Source: Leucobacter sp. OLIS6
GTDB taxonomy: Bacteria > Actinomycetota > Actinomycetes > Actinomycetales > Microbacteriaceae
Direction: 5' to 3'
NCBI RefSeq assembly: GCF_002752355.1
Contig: NZ_MRAV01000013.1
Coordinates: 1 to 64,000, forward strand
DNA: 64,000 nucleotides
The stretch's first letter is position 1; every line of letters begins with the position of its first letter. Made by a program: the position numbers and the translations under genes. Below are positions 1 through 7,771 of the stretch, piece by piece. Below the pieces are notes generated by a model. That model worked only from the letters and a program-made list of their open reading frames with translations. It was not told the origin of the DNA and did no database searches.

Positions 1-20
1 CCCCATCCCCCGCCCCGGCC

Positions 21-80
21 GTCGAGTGAACGCTTGTACATGAAAAGGCGCCTCTTTCCGTGTACAAGCGTTCACTCGAC
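21..80. promoter_or_regulatory. Paired TetR-like operator upstream of the thiolase
   Basis: Two perfect 20-bp arms in inverted orientation (21-40 and 61-80) are separated by 20 bp. Each arm contains the 14-mer TGAACGCTTGTACA or its complement (27-40 and 61-74), which is itself a partial dyad of the form TGNAC-N4-GTNCA, typical in size and shape of TetR-family sites. It lies about 165 bp before the thiolase start. No TetR gene is in the window; it may lie upstream of base 1. Confidence 0.55.
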
Positions 81-245
81 GGGGAACATGACATGCAGAG
101 CCCCCGGGGTCTGCAGAAGTGCACGGCGGAGCGATGCTCGGCGGTGCAGAGTGGGCCGAGCGGCTCGCAGCCCGATGAGGCAGGATGCTAGGCAGGCGGC
201 GGAGCGTTCGCACCGCCGCACTCGAACCTTCGAGGAGACACACGA

Positions 246-1421
246 ATGAACGCGCTCATCGCCGGGTACGCCCGCACCCCGTTCACCCGCTTCACCGGGC
301 AGCTCGCCGCGCAGCCCGCGACCGTGCTCGGCGCGCACGCCGCGACCGCGGCGCTCGAGCGCGCGGGGATCCGCCCCGAGGACGTCGACGCGGTCGTCGC
401 CGGCCAGGTGCTGCAGGCCGGGGCGGGTCAGAACCCCGCCCGTCAGACCGCGGTCGGCGCGGGGATCCCGCTCGAGACGCCCGCGATCACGCTCAACGCC
501 GTCTGCCTCTCGGGCGCTGAGGCCGTGTCGCAGGCGGCGCGCCTCATCGCCGCGGGGGAGGCCGAGGTCGTGCTCGCGGTCGGCCAGGAGTCGATGTCGC
601 TCGCGCCCCACGTCATCCCGCTGCGCGCGGGCACCAAGTACGGTACCGCGCAGCTCATCGACACGACCGAGCACGACGGACTGTCGGACGCGTTCGACCA
701 GGTCGCCATGGGCGCGCTCACCGAGCAGGGCAACGTTCCGCTCGGCATCGGCCGCGCCGAGCAGGACGCCTTCGCTGCGACCTCGCACCGCCGCGCCGCC
801 GCATCGGCCGAGTTCTTCGCCGGCGAGATCGCGCCGTTCACCGTGACGTCGCGTCGCGGCGACACCGTCGTCTCGGCCGACGACGGGATCCGCGCCGACA
901 CCACCGTCGAGGTGCTCGCCGGCCTGCGGCCCTCGTTCGCGAAGGACGGCGGGATCACCGCCGGCAATGCCTCGCCGATCACCGACGGCGCCGCGGCGCT
1001 CGTGCTCGTGAGCGAGGCCGCTGCCGAGCGGCTCGGCGTCACGCCGCTGGCGCGCGTCGAGGCGACCGCGCTCGTGGCGGGCCCCGACACCCAGCTGCAC
1101 TCGCAGCCGTCGCGCGCGATCACCGCGGCGCTCGCGAAGGTCGCCGGCGGCGCGACCGCGCAGGATCTCGCGGTCGTCGAGATCAACGAGGCGTTCGCCT
1201 CGGTCGGACTGCAGTCGACGAAGGAGCTCGGCATCAGCGGCGACGTCGTCAACCCGCACGGCGGCGCGATCGCGCTCGGACATCCCATCGGCGCATCGGG
1301 CGCCCGACTCGTCGGCACCCTCGCCCGTCAGCTCGCAGAGGCCGGTCCCGGCACCCTCGGCGCGATCGGCATCTGCGGTGGCGGCGGCCAGGGCAGCGCC
1401 GTGATCCTGCGCGCGGTCTGA
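246..1421 (+). CDS. Acetyl-CoA acetyltransferase (thiolase II family)
   Basis: 391 residues, the usual thiolase length. It would condense or cleave acyl-CoA units in the cytoplasm. The nucleophilic Cys is C87 in NAVCLSGAEA, the NEAF motif is at 314-317, the catalytic His is H346 in GHPIGASGAR and the second Cys is C377 in GICGGGGQG, so all catalytic elements are intact. A GAGGAG ribosome site at 232-237 sits 8 nt before the ATG. It stands alone behind a paired TetR-like operator, so control by a TetR-type acyl-CoA sensor is plausible. Whether it works in fatty-acid breakdown, polyester or mevalonate-type synthesis cannot be told from sequence. Confidence 0.9.
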   Translation: MNALIAGYARTPFTRFTGQLAAQPATVLGAHAATAALERAGIRPEDVDAVVAGQVLQAGAGQNPARQTAVGAGIPLETPAITLNAVCLSGAEAVSQAARLIAAGEAEVVLAVGQESMSLAPHVIPLRAGTKYGTAQLIDTTEHDGLSDAFDQVAMGALTEQGNVPLGIGRAEQDAFAATSHRRAAASAEFFAGEIAPFTVTSRRGDTVVSADDGIRADTTVEVLAGLRPSFAKDGGITAGNASPITDGAAALVLVSEAAAERLGVTPLARVEATALVAGPDTQLHSQPSRAITAALAKVAGGATAQDLAVVEINEAFASVGLQSTKELGISGDVVNPHGGAIALGHPIGASGARLVGTLARQLAEAGPGTLGAIGICGGGGQGSAVILRAV

Positions 1422-1482
1422 GCGAGTTTCGAGGGCGCATCTCGCGCCCGCCGCACGAGGAGCGGGTCCGAGGGGAGGCCGC

Positions 1483-2598
1483 ATGACGCGCGTCGTCATC
1501 GCACCGGACAGCCTGAAGGGCACGATCTCCGCGGCGGATGCGGCCGCGGCGCTCGCCGCAGGCTGGGCGAGCGTCGAGCCCGACGCCCGACTGATCCCGC
1601 GGCCCATGGCCGACGGCGGAGAGGGCACGCTCGAGGCCTTCGTCGCCGCCCGTCCGGACGCGGCCCGGATGCCGCTCGGTGCCGGGCGCTCCGGCGATCC
1701 GTTCTGGTTGCTGCTGCCGCCGGAACCGGCGGCGCCCCGCGGCACCGCGGTCGTCGAACTCGCCGTCACCTGCGGGATCGAGCGCGTGGGGACCGGGCGA
1801 CCGCTCGACGCCGGGACCGAGGCGTTCGGTACGGCGATCGCGGCGGCGCTCGACCACGCGGTCTCGCGGCTCGTGCTCGGCATCGGTTCGAGCGCCTCCA
1901 CGGACGGCGGCGCCGGCATGCTGACGGCGCTCGGCGCGCGGCTGCTGGATCGCGCGGGCGCGCCGATCGCGGCGGGCGCGCGCGGACTGCTCGATCTCGA
2001 ACGCGTCGAGCTCGGCGGGATCCGCGACCTTCCCGAGACCCGTGTGCTCACCGACGTCTCGAACCCGATGACGGGTCCGCGCGGAGCGGCCGAGGTCTTC
2101 GGCCCGCAGAAGGGGCTCGTCGACCCGGCCGCGCGCGCCCGGGTCGACGCGGCGATGGGCCGGCTTGCGGCGCTCTGCGACCTCGACCCGGCGACACCCG
2201 GCACGGGCGCGGCCGGTGGCGTCGGCGGCGCCCTCGTGGTGCTGGGCGCGGAGTTGCTCCCGGGGGCCGCGGAGGTGGCCGGACTGATCGGTCTCGCCGA
2301 CGCGATCGCGGGCGCGGACCTGGTGATCACGGGCGAGGGCGCGTTCGACGGTCAGTCGGCCGCCGGCAAGGCGCCGAGCCACGTCGCCGCGCTCGCCCGA
2401 GCGGCGGGCGTCCCCGTCGCGCTCGTGGCCGGCCGGATCGCGGCGGACGCGCCGCTCTCCGGCTTCGCCTCGGCAGTGTCGCTCACCGAGCTCGCGGGCA
2501 GCGCCGAGCGCTCGCTCGCCGAGCCGGATCGTTGGCTGCGAGCGGCCGGTGCCGAACTCGCCGCCCGCCGGAACGGGCGGCGAGGCGCGGGCGCCTAG
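1483..2598 (+). CDS. Glycerate 2-kinase (GlxK/GarK family)
   Basis: 371 residues. The N-terminus has the family start APDSLKGTISAADAA, followed by PMADGGEGT near residue 45 and the glycine-rich GIGSSASTDGGAGML near residue 133, all hallmarks of the GlxK/GarK class that phosphorylates D-glycerate with ATP. The glyoxylate-to-glycerate pathway is the usual source of substrate; no other gene of it is visible here. It lies 61 bp after the thiolase on the same strand and its last 4 bases overlap the convergent MarR gene. Confidence 0.9.
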   Translation: MTRVVIAPDSLKGTISAADAAAALAAGWASVEPDARLIPRPMADGGEGTLEAFVAARPDAARMPLGAGRSGDPFWLLLPPEPAAPRGTAVVELAVTCGIERVGTGRPLDAGTEAFGTAIAAALDHAVSRLVLGIGSSASTDGGAGMLTALGARLLDRAGAPIAAGARGLLDLERVELGGIRDLPETRVLTDVSNPMTGPRGAAEVFGPQKGLVDPAARARVDAAMGRLAALCDLDPATPGTGAAGGVGGALVVLGAELLPGAAEVAGLIGLADAIAGADLVITGEGAFDGQSAAGKAPSHVAALARAAGVPVALVAGRIAADAPLSGFASAVSLTELAGSAERSLAEPDRWLRAAGAELAARRNGRRGAGA

Positions 2599-3182
2599 TC
2601 GGAGCTCGCGTCGGAGCCCTGCTCGCGCACGCAGCGCGCGGCGGGGCCGTCGGGCATCGAGAGGTCGGCGGTCGCGTTGAAGCGGTGCAGGCCGTCGCGC
2701 ATCACCTCGAGCTCCTCCAGGGTCCATCCCCGGAACCGCTCGTGGTAGCCGTGCGCCCAGCGGTCGCGCAGCCCGTCGAGCAGTTCGACGGCGCTCGTGC
2801 TGGCGGTGAGGAGCACGACGCGGCGATCCTCGGGGGCCGGCTCAGCGTCGATCATGCCGAGCTCGCGGAGCTTCGACACCTGACGGCTGACCATCGCCTT
2901 GTCCATGTCGAGCATCTGCGCGATGCGGGTCGCCGTGACGGGCCCCTTCTTCACGATGAACTGGAGCACGATCATGCCGACGCCCTTGAGCTCCGGATGC
3001 ACCTCCTCGGCGAACCGGGCCCAGCGGGTGCGGGCGTAGGCGAACACCTCCGAGAACTCGGCGATGATCTCGGCGATGCGGCTGTCGAGCACACCGCCGT
3101 CGATGCCGCCGGGCGCGACGCCCTCCGGGGTCGCGCCGTCGCCGTCGCCGGCGACCTCGTCCGCATCCCGCTGATCCTGCAT
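2595..3182 (-). CDS. MarR-family transcriptional regulator
   Basis: 195 residues. The winged helix-turn-helix spans roughly residues 75-150: a recognition stretch TATRIAQMLDMDKAMVSRQV followed by the wing with EDRR. An acidic, Gly-rich N-terminal extension of about 30 residues precedes the dimerisation helices, so the true start could be somewhat later. It lies 9 nt downstream of the drug exporter on the same strand, so the two form an operon. Two GTTG-N8-CAAC dyads over the exporter promoter are candidate autoregulatory operators. The ligand is unknown. Confidence 0.88.
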   Translation of the reverse strand: MQDQRDADEVAGDGDGATPEGVAPGGIDGGVLDSRIAEIIAEFSEVFAYARTRWARFAEEVHPELKGVGMIVLQFIVKKGPVTATRIAQMLDMDKAMVSRQVSKLRELGMIDAEPAPEDRRVVLLTASTSAVELLDGLRDRWAHGYHERFRGWTLEELEVMRDGLHRFNATADLSMPDGPAARCVREQGSDASSD

Positions 3183-3191
3183 GATTCGAGC

Positions 3192-4844
3192 CTAACGTCC
3201 GGTGGCTGCGAGGTCCGCGTGCTCGGCCTCGTCCGCGGCGTTCTTCGCAGCCAGCTCGGAGCGCTGCTGGGCGGCGCTCTTGCTGCTCAGGGGCAGGTTC
3301 GGCAGGAGCATGATCGCGACGATCGCGATGATCGCGATGGGGGATGCGGCGAGGAACACGTCGCCGATGCCGTGTCCGTACGCCGCCTCGACCACGGTAC
3401 GGATCGGGCCGGGCAACTCGGCGACCTTGGGGATCGTGCCGCCGGCGAGCTTCTCGGCTCCGGCGAGCGATGCCGGATCGGTCTTCGCGAGCGCGGCGAG
3501 GCCGTCCTTCACGAAGTCGACGATCTGGTGCGAGAGCATCGCGCCGAGCGCCGACATGCCGGCGGTGCCGCCGATGGTGCGGAAGAAGGTGACGGCCGAG
3601 CTCGAGACGCCGATCTGGTCGGGCGAGACGGTGTTCTGCACGACGAGCACGAGGTTCTGCATGCACATGCCGACGCCGGCGCCGAGGACGAACATCGAGA
3701 TGCCCACGTACCAGAGCGAGGTGTCGTAGCGCAGCTGGCCGAGCAGCAGCAGACCGGCGAGCAGCAGGAAGGATCCCACCACCATGTAGCGCTTCCACTT
3801 GCCGGTGCGCGAGATGATCTGGCCGACGAGCGTCGACGCGAGGAGCAGGCCGGCCATCATCGGGATGGTGAGCAGACCCGACTCGGTCGGTGTCTTGCCG
3901 CGGGCGAGCTGCATGTACTGGCCGAGGAACACCGAGGTGCCGAACATGGCCAGGCCGACGGCGAGGCTCGCGATGACGGCCATCGTGAAGGTGCGGTTCT
4001 TGAACAGGCCGAGCGGGATCAGGGGCTCCTCGACCTTGAGCTCGACGATCACGGCCGCGATGAGCAGCACGATGCCGCCGCCGACCATGAGCGCGGTCTG
4101 CCACGACCACCAGTCGAACTGGGTGCCGCCGAGCGTGACCCAGATGAGGAGGCTGGCGAAACCGATCGAGATGAGCGAGGCGCCGAGGTAGTCGATCTTG
4201 ACCTTGCGGCGGGCGGTGTGCAGGTGCAGGGTGCGCTGCAGCACGATGATCGCGACGACGGCGATGGGGACGGCCACATAGAAGTTCCAGCGCCAGCCGA
4301 TCGAGTCGGTGATGGCGCCGCCGAGCAGCGGGCCGCCGACGGTCGAGACCGCCATGATCGCGCCCATGATGCCCATGTACTTGCCGCGCTCGCGCGGGCT
4401 GATGATCTCGGCGAGCACGATCTGACCGAGCGCGCCGAGGCCGCCGGCGCCGAGGCCCTGCAGCACGCGGAACGCGATGAGCCAGCCCGGGCCCTCGGCG
4501 GTACCGGCGAGGGCGGATCCGAGGGTGAAGATGATCAGCGACGCCTGCAGCAGCACCTTCTTGCTGGTGAGGTCGGCGAGCTTGCCCCAGATCGGCGTCG
4601 AGATGGCGCTCGCGAGCATGGTCGCCGTGACCACCCAGGTGAACGCGGCCTGGTCGCCGCCGAGGTCGGCGATGATGATCGGCATCGAGGTGCCGACCAC
4701 CGTCATCGAGAGCATCGAGACGGCCATGCTGAGGAACAGACCGGTGAGGGCCCATGCCTTGGCGCGGCCGTGCAGGACCTCGTCGTTCGCGGATACGCCC
4801 CGGGCGGGGGCGGTGGGTGTGGATCGTGCTGCCGTGCTGGACAT
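3192..4844 (-). CDS. MFS multidrug exporter, EmrB/QacA (DHA2, 14-TM) type
   Basis: 550 residues from the ATG at 4844. The reading frame is open further upstream to 5024, but the likely promoter lies inside that extension, so the shorter form is chosen. About 14 hydrophobic segments, MFS motif A (GKLADLTSKK) in loop 2-3, and motif C (GPLLGGAITD) typical of drug/proton antiporters. The C-terminus is hydrophilic and Ala/Glu-rich. It is expected to expel hydrophobic toxic compounds using the proton gradient. First gene of a two-gene operon with the MarR regulator, which fits the common repressor/efflux pairing. Confidence 0.88.
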   Translation of the reverse strand: MSSTAARSTPTAPARGVSANDEVLHGRAKAWALTGLFLSMAVSMLSMTVVGTSMPIIIADLGGDQAAFTWVVTATMLASAISTPIWGKLADLTSKKVLLQASLIIFTLGSALAGTAEGPGWLIAFRVLQGLGAGGLGALGQIVLAEIISPRERGKYMGIMGAIMAVSTVGGPLLGGAITDSIGWRWNFYVAVPIAVVAIIVLQRTLHLHTARRKVKIDYLGASLISIGFASLLIWVTLGGTQFDWWSWQTALMVGGGIVLLIAAVIVELKVEEPLIPLGLFKNRTFTMAVIASLAVGLAMFGTSVFLGQYMQLARGKTPTESGLLTIPMMAGLLLASTLVGQIISRTGKWKRYMVVGSFLLLAGLLLLGQLRYDTSLWYVGISMFVLGAGVGMCMQNLVLVVQNTVSPDQIGVSSSAVTFFRTIGGTAGMSALGAMLSHQIVDFVKDGLAALAKTDPASLAGAEKLAGGTIPKVAELPGPIRTVVEAAYGHGIGDVFLAASPIAIIAIVAIMLLPNLPLSSKSAAQQRSELAAKNAADEAEHADLAATGR

Positions 4845-4981
4845 CTGGAGTGCTGGGATCCTGTTCTGCTGATCGGTGGGTGGGGTGCGCGTGCGGCCCT
4901 GGCGGCGGCGCCGAACGGGGGCGTCGCGCGGCCTCGCCGGCACGGGGAGTCGGATTGGATCCGCGTGTGGGGTCGCAAATC

Positions 4982-5025
4982 GTTGACGGAATGCAACTAT
5001 AGGCGATTCGTTGTCTGCCGTCAAC
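4982..5025 (-). promoter_or_regulatory. Sigma-70-type promoter with two flanking dyads for the exporter/MarR operon
   Basis: On the minus strand TTGACG (5024-5019) and TATAGT (5001-4996) are separated by exactly 17 bp, the best promoter match in the window. Two dyads of the form GTTG-N8-CAAC lie at 4982-4997 and 5010-5025, covering the -10 and -35 boxes. They are good candidates for MarR operators. Confidence 0.7.
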
Positions 5026-5059
5026 CATTGTTGGTGTCACGCGGCGCGTCGCCGCCTGG

Positions 5060-5072
5060 CAAAATGGATCGG
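5060..5072 (+). promoter_or_regulatory. -10 box of a leaderless purK transcript
   Basis: CAAAAT at 5060-5065 is followed by 7 nt and the GTG at 5073. The same geometry is seen at purE, galE and several other genes here. It overlaps the alternative in-frame ATG at 5064, which argues for the GTG start. Confidence 0.45.
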
Positions 5073-6227
5073 GTGAGCAGCATCGAAGAGATCGGCAGCA
5101 TTCGCATCGGCGTCATCGGCGGCGGGCAGCTCGCCCGCATGATGGTGCCGCCCGCGATCCACCTCGGCCTGCGCATCAGCGTGCTCGCCGAGAACGAGGG
5201 ATCGAGCGCGGAGCGCGCCGCCGACCGTGTCGGCGACTACCGCGACCCCGAGACCGTCTACTCCTTCGCCGAGACCGTCGACGTGATCACCTTCGACCAC
5301 GAGCACGTGCCCGGTGAGATCCTGCGCGAGCTCGAGGCTCGCGGCGTCGCCGTGCACCCGCGCCCCGACGCGCTCCAGTTCGCCCAGGACAAGATCCTCA
5401 TGCGGCAGAAGCTCGGCGAACTCGGCGTCCCCGTGCCCGCCTGGGCCGCCGTCGCCGACGAGGCCGCGCTGCAGGGATTCATCGACGCCCACGGCGGTCG
5501 AGCCGTCGTCAAGACCGCCCGCGGCGGCTACGACGGCAAGGGCGTCCGCGTCGTCTCGCACGCGAGCGAGGTGCGCGACTGGTTCGCCGCGCTCGCCGAG
5601 GACGGCCGCGTTGGGCAGCTGCTCGTCGAGGAGCTGGTGGACTTCACCCGCGAGCTGTCGCAGCTCGTCGCGCGCAGGCCCTCCGGTGAGACCCGCGCCT
5701 GGCCCGTCGTCGAGACAATCCAGCGCGACGGCGTCTGCGCCGAGGTGCTCGCGCCGGCCCCCGTCGCCGACCCGGCGACCCTCGACGAGGCCGCCCGCAT
5801 CGGCATCACGGTCGCCGAGGGCGTCGGCGTCACCGGCGTGCTCGCCGTCGAGATGTTCGAGACCCGCGACGGCCGCGTGCTCGTCAACGAGCTCGCGATG
5901 CGCCCCCACAACTCCGGGCACTTCTCGATCGAGGGGTCCGTCACGAGCCAGTTCGAGCAGCACCTGCGCGCCGTCGCCGATCTGCCCCTCGGCGACACCG
6001 CGATGACCCGGCCCGCCGCCGTCATGGTGAACGTGCTCGGCGGTCCTGCCGAGGGCCCCATGCCGGTCCGCTACGCCGAGGTGCTCGCCGCGCACCCCGA
6101 GGCCAAGATCCACAGCTACGACAAGCAGCCGCGCCCCGGACGCAAGGTCGGCCACGTCACCGTGACCGGAGACGACCTCGCCGCCGTGCGTGCCGAGGCG
6201 CTCGCCGCTGCGCGCATGTTCGACTAG
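5073..6227 (+). CDS. purK: N5-carboxyaminoimidazole ribonucleotide synthase
   Basis: 384 residues from GTG 5073 (an ATG at 5064 would add 3). ATP-grasp ligase that carboxylates AIR to N5-CAIR with bicarbonate and ATP in purine synthesis. The N-terminus carries the PurK signature GVIGGGQLARMM, the central ATP-grasp has TARGGYDGKGV, and the C-terminal part has NELAMRPHNSGH, which holds metal- and substrate-binding residues. The partner mutase purE is 1 kb downstream on the same strand, but an FHA gene on the opposite strand separates them. Transcription is probably leaderless. Confidence 0.95.
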   Translation: MSSIEEIGSIRIGVIGGGQLARMMVPPAIHLGLRISVLAENEGSSAERAADRVGDYRDPETVYSFAETVDVITFDHEHVPGEILRELEARGVAVHPRPDALQFAQDKILMRQKLGELGVPVPAWAAVADEAALQGFIDAHGGRAVVKTARGGYDGKGVRVVSHASEVRDWFAALAEDGRVGQLLVEELVDFTRELSQLVARRPSGETRAWPVVETIQRDGVCAEVLAPAPVADPATLDEAARIGITVAEGVGVTGVLAVEMFETRDGRVLVNELAMRPHNSGHFSIEGSVTSQFEQHLRAVADLPLGDTAMTRPAAVMVNVLGGPAEGPMPVRYAEVLAAHPEAKIHSYDKQPRPGRKVGHVTVTGDDLAAVRAEALAAARMFD

Positions 6228-6253
6228 GGATCCGGCCGCTCGAATCGTGCGGT

Positions 6254-6275
6254 CCGGCGGACGAGGAGCCGCCGG
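6254..6275. terminator. Hairpin between the convergent purK and FHA genes
   Basis: CCGGCGG (6254-6260) and CCGCCGG (6269-6275) pair perfectly around an 8-nt loop. No T-run follows on either side. The position between two convergent stops makes a bidirectional terminator plausible. Confidence 0.4.
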
Positions 6276-6281
6276 TCCGGG

Positions 6282-7055
6282 CTAGGCCCGAGGGCCGTGC
6301 CCGTCGTACGCGAACGAGACCGCGCGTCCGCCGAAGCTCAGCACGCTGCCGAGCAGCACGCGCACGCGCGTGCCCGGTTCGAGACGCCGGGCGGGCTGCC
6401 CCGGCTCGCGCACCGCGCTCCCGTTCGTGGAGTGCAGATCGGTGACCCAGACCTCGTCGTCGATGACCTCGAGCAGTGCGTGGGTGCGCGACAGCACCCG
6501 ATCGGGATCCGAGAGCAGCACCAGCTGCGCGTGCTCGGGTGCGCCGGCCCCGGACGGCCTGCGCCCGAGCACGTTGCTGCGGTGCAGCCGGAACGCGGTC
6601 CCGTCGCGGTCGACGAGGTTCCAATCGGTGAGGAGCACGCCGCGGGGCACGACGATGGTCAGCCCCAGGTCGTCATCGTCGAGCGCGAGCTCGGAGACCG
6701 GGAGCGGCACCGGTGCTGCGGGCGCCGGTGCGCGCGGAGGGGCCGAAGGCACCGCGGGCACCGTGGTCGGTTCGATGGCGGTCTCGACGGCGGGCGGTGC
6801 GGGCGGGGGTTCGGGCGTCGGGACGGACGCGGGCACGGCCTCCGGAGAGGCTGCAGGCGCCTCCGCGCGTTCGGGGGCGGTCGTCGCGCCACCCCTTCGC
6901 GGCGCGGGTCCGAGCACGACCGAGATGGGCGGCCCGGGCAGCACGAGCGGCACGGTGCTGTCGGCCGATTCGCTGAACCGCGGCGGCGGAACCGGGCGCA
7001 GACGGGGATCCTGCGGAACGGGCGCGCCGGGCTGCGCGGGTCCTGCTGCGCTCAT
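6282..7055 (-). CDS. FHA-domain protein
   Basis: 257 residues from ATG 7055, chosen because GAGGGAGA lies just upstream. Residues 1 to about 140 are Pro/Ala-rich and probably disordered. The C-terminal FHA domain (about 160-257) shows the phosphothreonine-binding pattern: GRRP, then SRTHALLEV, then [10 protein letters not shown]. It should bind a phosphothreonine partner, so a link with a Ser/Thr kinase is likely, although no kinase is in the window. There is no membrane segment. Its place between purK and purE on the opposite strand is odd. Confidence 0.8.
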   Translation of the reverse strand: MSAAGPAQPGAPVPQDPRLRPVPPPRFSESADSTVPLVLPGPPISVVLGPAPRRGGATTAPERAEAPAASPEAVPASVPTPEPPPAPPAVETAIEPTTVPAVPSAPPRAPAPAAPVPLPVSELALDDDDLGLTIVVPRGVLLTDWNLVDRDGTAFRLHRSNVLGRRPSGAGAPEHAQLVLLSDPDRVLSRTHALLEVIDDEVWVTDLHSTNGSAVREPGQPARRLEPGTRVRVLLGSVLSFGGRAVSFAYDGHGPRA

Positions 7056-7209
7056 CCGGTCTCCCTCGATCCGCCGGCCCGGGGGCGGCTCCGCTCGCCG
7101 CCCGCCGCCCGCCGCGCGGGCGCCCTCAGCATAGGCAGCCGCACGAGCGAACCGCAAACGGCGGAGTCCCAGCCGGCCCGCGCCGCACGATGCGGGGTCT
7201 CGGCATCGC

Positions 7210-7222
7210 TACGATAGGCGAC
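7210..7222 (+). promoter_or_regulatory. -10 box of a leaderless purE transcript
   Basis: TACGAT (7210-7215), then 7 nt, then the ATG at 7223. No ribosome-binding sequence is present, which fits a transcript starting at or next to the A of ATG. Confidence 0.6.
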
Positions 7223-7759
7223 ATGACTGGTGAGCGCATGCAGCCCCTGGTCGGCGTCATCATGGGCTCCGACTCCGACTACTCCGTCATGGCGGACGCC
7301 GTGGCCGTGCTGCGCGAGTTCGGGATCGCGCACGAGGTCGAGGTGGTCAGTGCGCACCGCACGCCCGACAAGATGGTCGAGTACGCCCGGTCCGCCGCGG
7401 ACCGCGGCCTGCGCGCCATCATCGCGGGCGCCGGCGGTGCTGCGCACCTGCCCGGCATGGTCGCCTCGATGACCACGCTGCCCGTGATCGGCGTCCCCGT
7501 GCCGCTCGCCAAGCTCGACGGGCTTGACTCGCTGCTGTCGATCGTGCAGATGCCCGGTGGGATCCCGGTCGCGACCGTCAGCATCGGCGGTGCCAAGAAC
7601 GCGGGCCTGCTCGCCGCGCGCATCCTCGGCGCGAGCGATCCCGCCGTCGCGACGCAGCTCGACGCCTACGCGGCGGACCTCGAAGCGCAGGTGGAGCAGA
7701 AGAACACCGCGCTGCGGGCGCGCGTCGCCGCCGAAGCCGCGACTCCGGCCGCCGAGTAG
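7223..7759 (+). CDS. purE: N5-carboxyaminoimidazole ribonucleotide mutase
   Basis: 178 residues. Converts N5-CAIR, the product of PurK, to CAIR. Class I PurE motifs are all present: [10 protein letters not shown] near the start, [10 protein letters not shown] with the catalytic His, and [12 protein letters not shown]. The ATG at 7223 was chosen because the leaderless -10 box points to it and the preceding in-frame codons are not conserved-looking. It has its own promoter, as required by the inverted FHA gene upstream. The MFS gene follows after 12 nt and may be co-transcribed. Confidence 0.95.
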   Translation: MTGERMQPLVGVIMGSDSDYSVMADAVAVLREFGIAHEVEVVSAHRTPDKMVEYARSAADRGLRAIIAGAGGAAHLPGMVASMTTLPVIGVPVPLAKLDGLDSLLSIVQMPGGIPVATVSIGGAKNAGLLAARILGASDPAVATQLDAYAADLEAQVEQKNTALRARVAAEAATPAAE

Positions 7760-7771
7760 CGGCCTCGGCGC

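Noticed and set aside
72-2330. Very long open frame on the minus strand across the thiolase and glycerate kinase
   Set aside because: It is rich in Arg, Ala, Ser and Pro with no domain pattern, and lies antisense to two enzymes with intact motifs; an effect of high GC.
4845-5024. N-terminal extension of the DHA2 exporter to 5024
   Set aside because: It contains the predicted -10 and -35 boxes, is Arg/Pro-rich and has no family similarity.
2532-5063. Upstream extension of the purK reading frame to 2532
   Set aside because: The extension covers the MarR and exporter genes on the other strand; PurK begins at GVIGGGQLARMM just after 5073.
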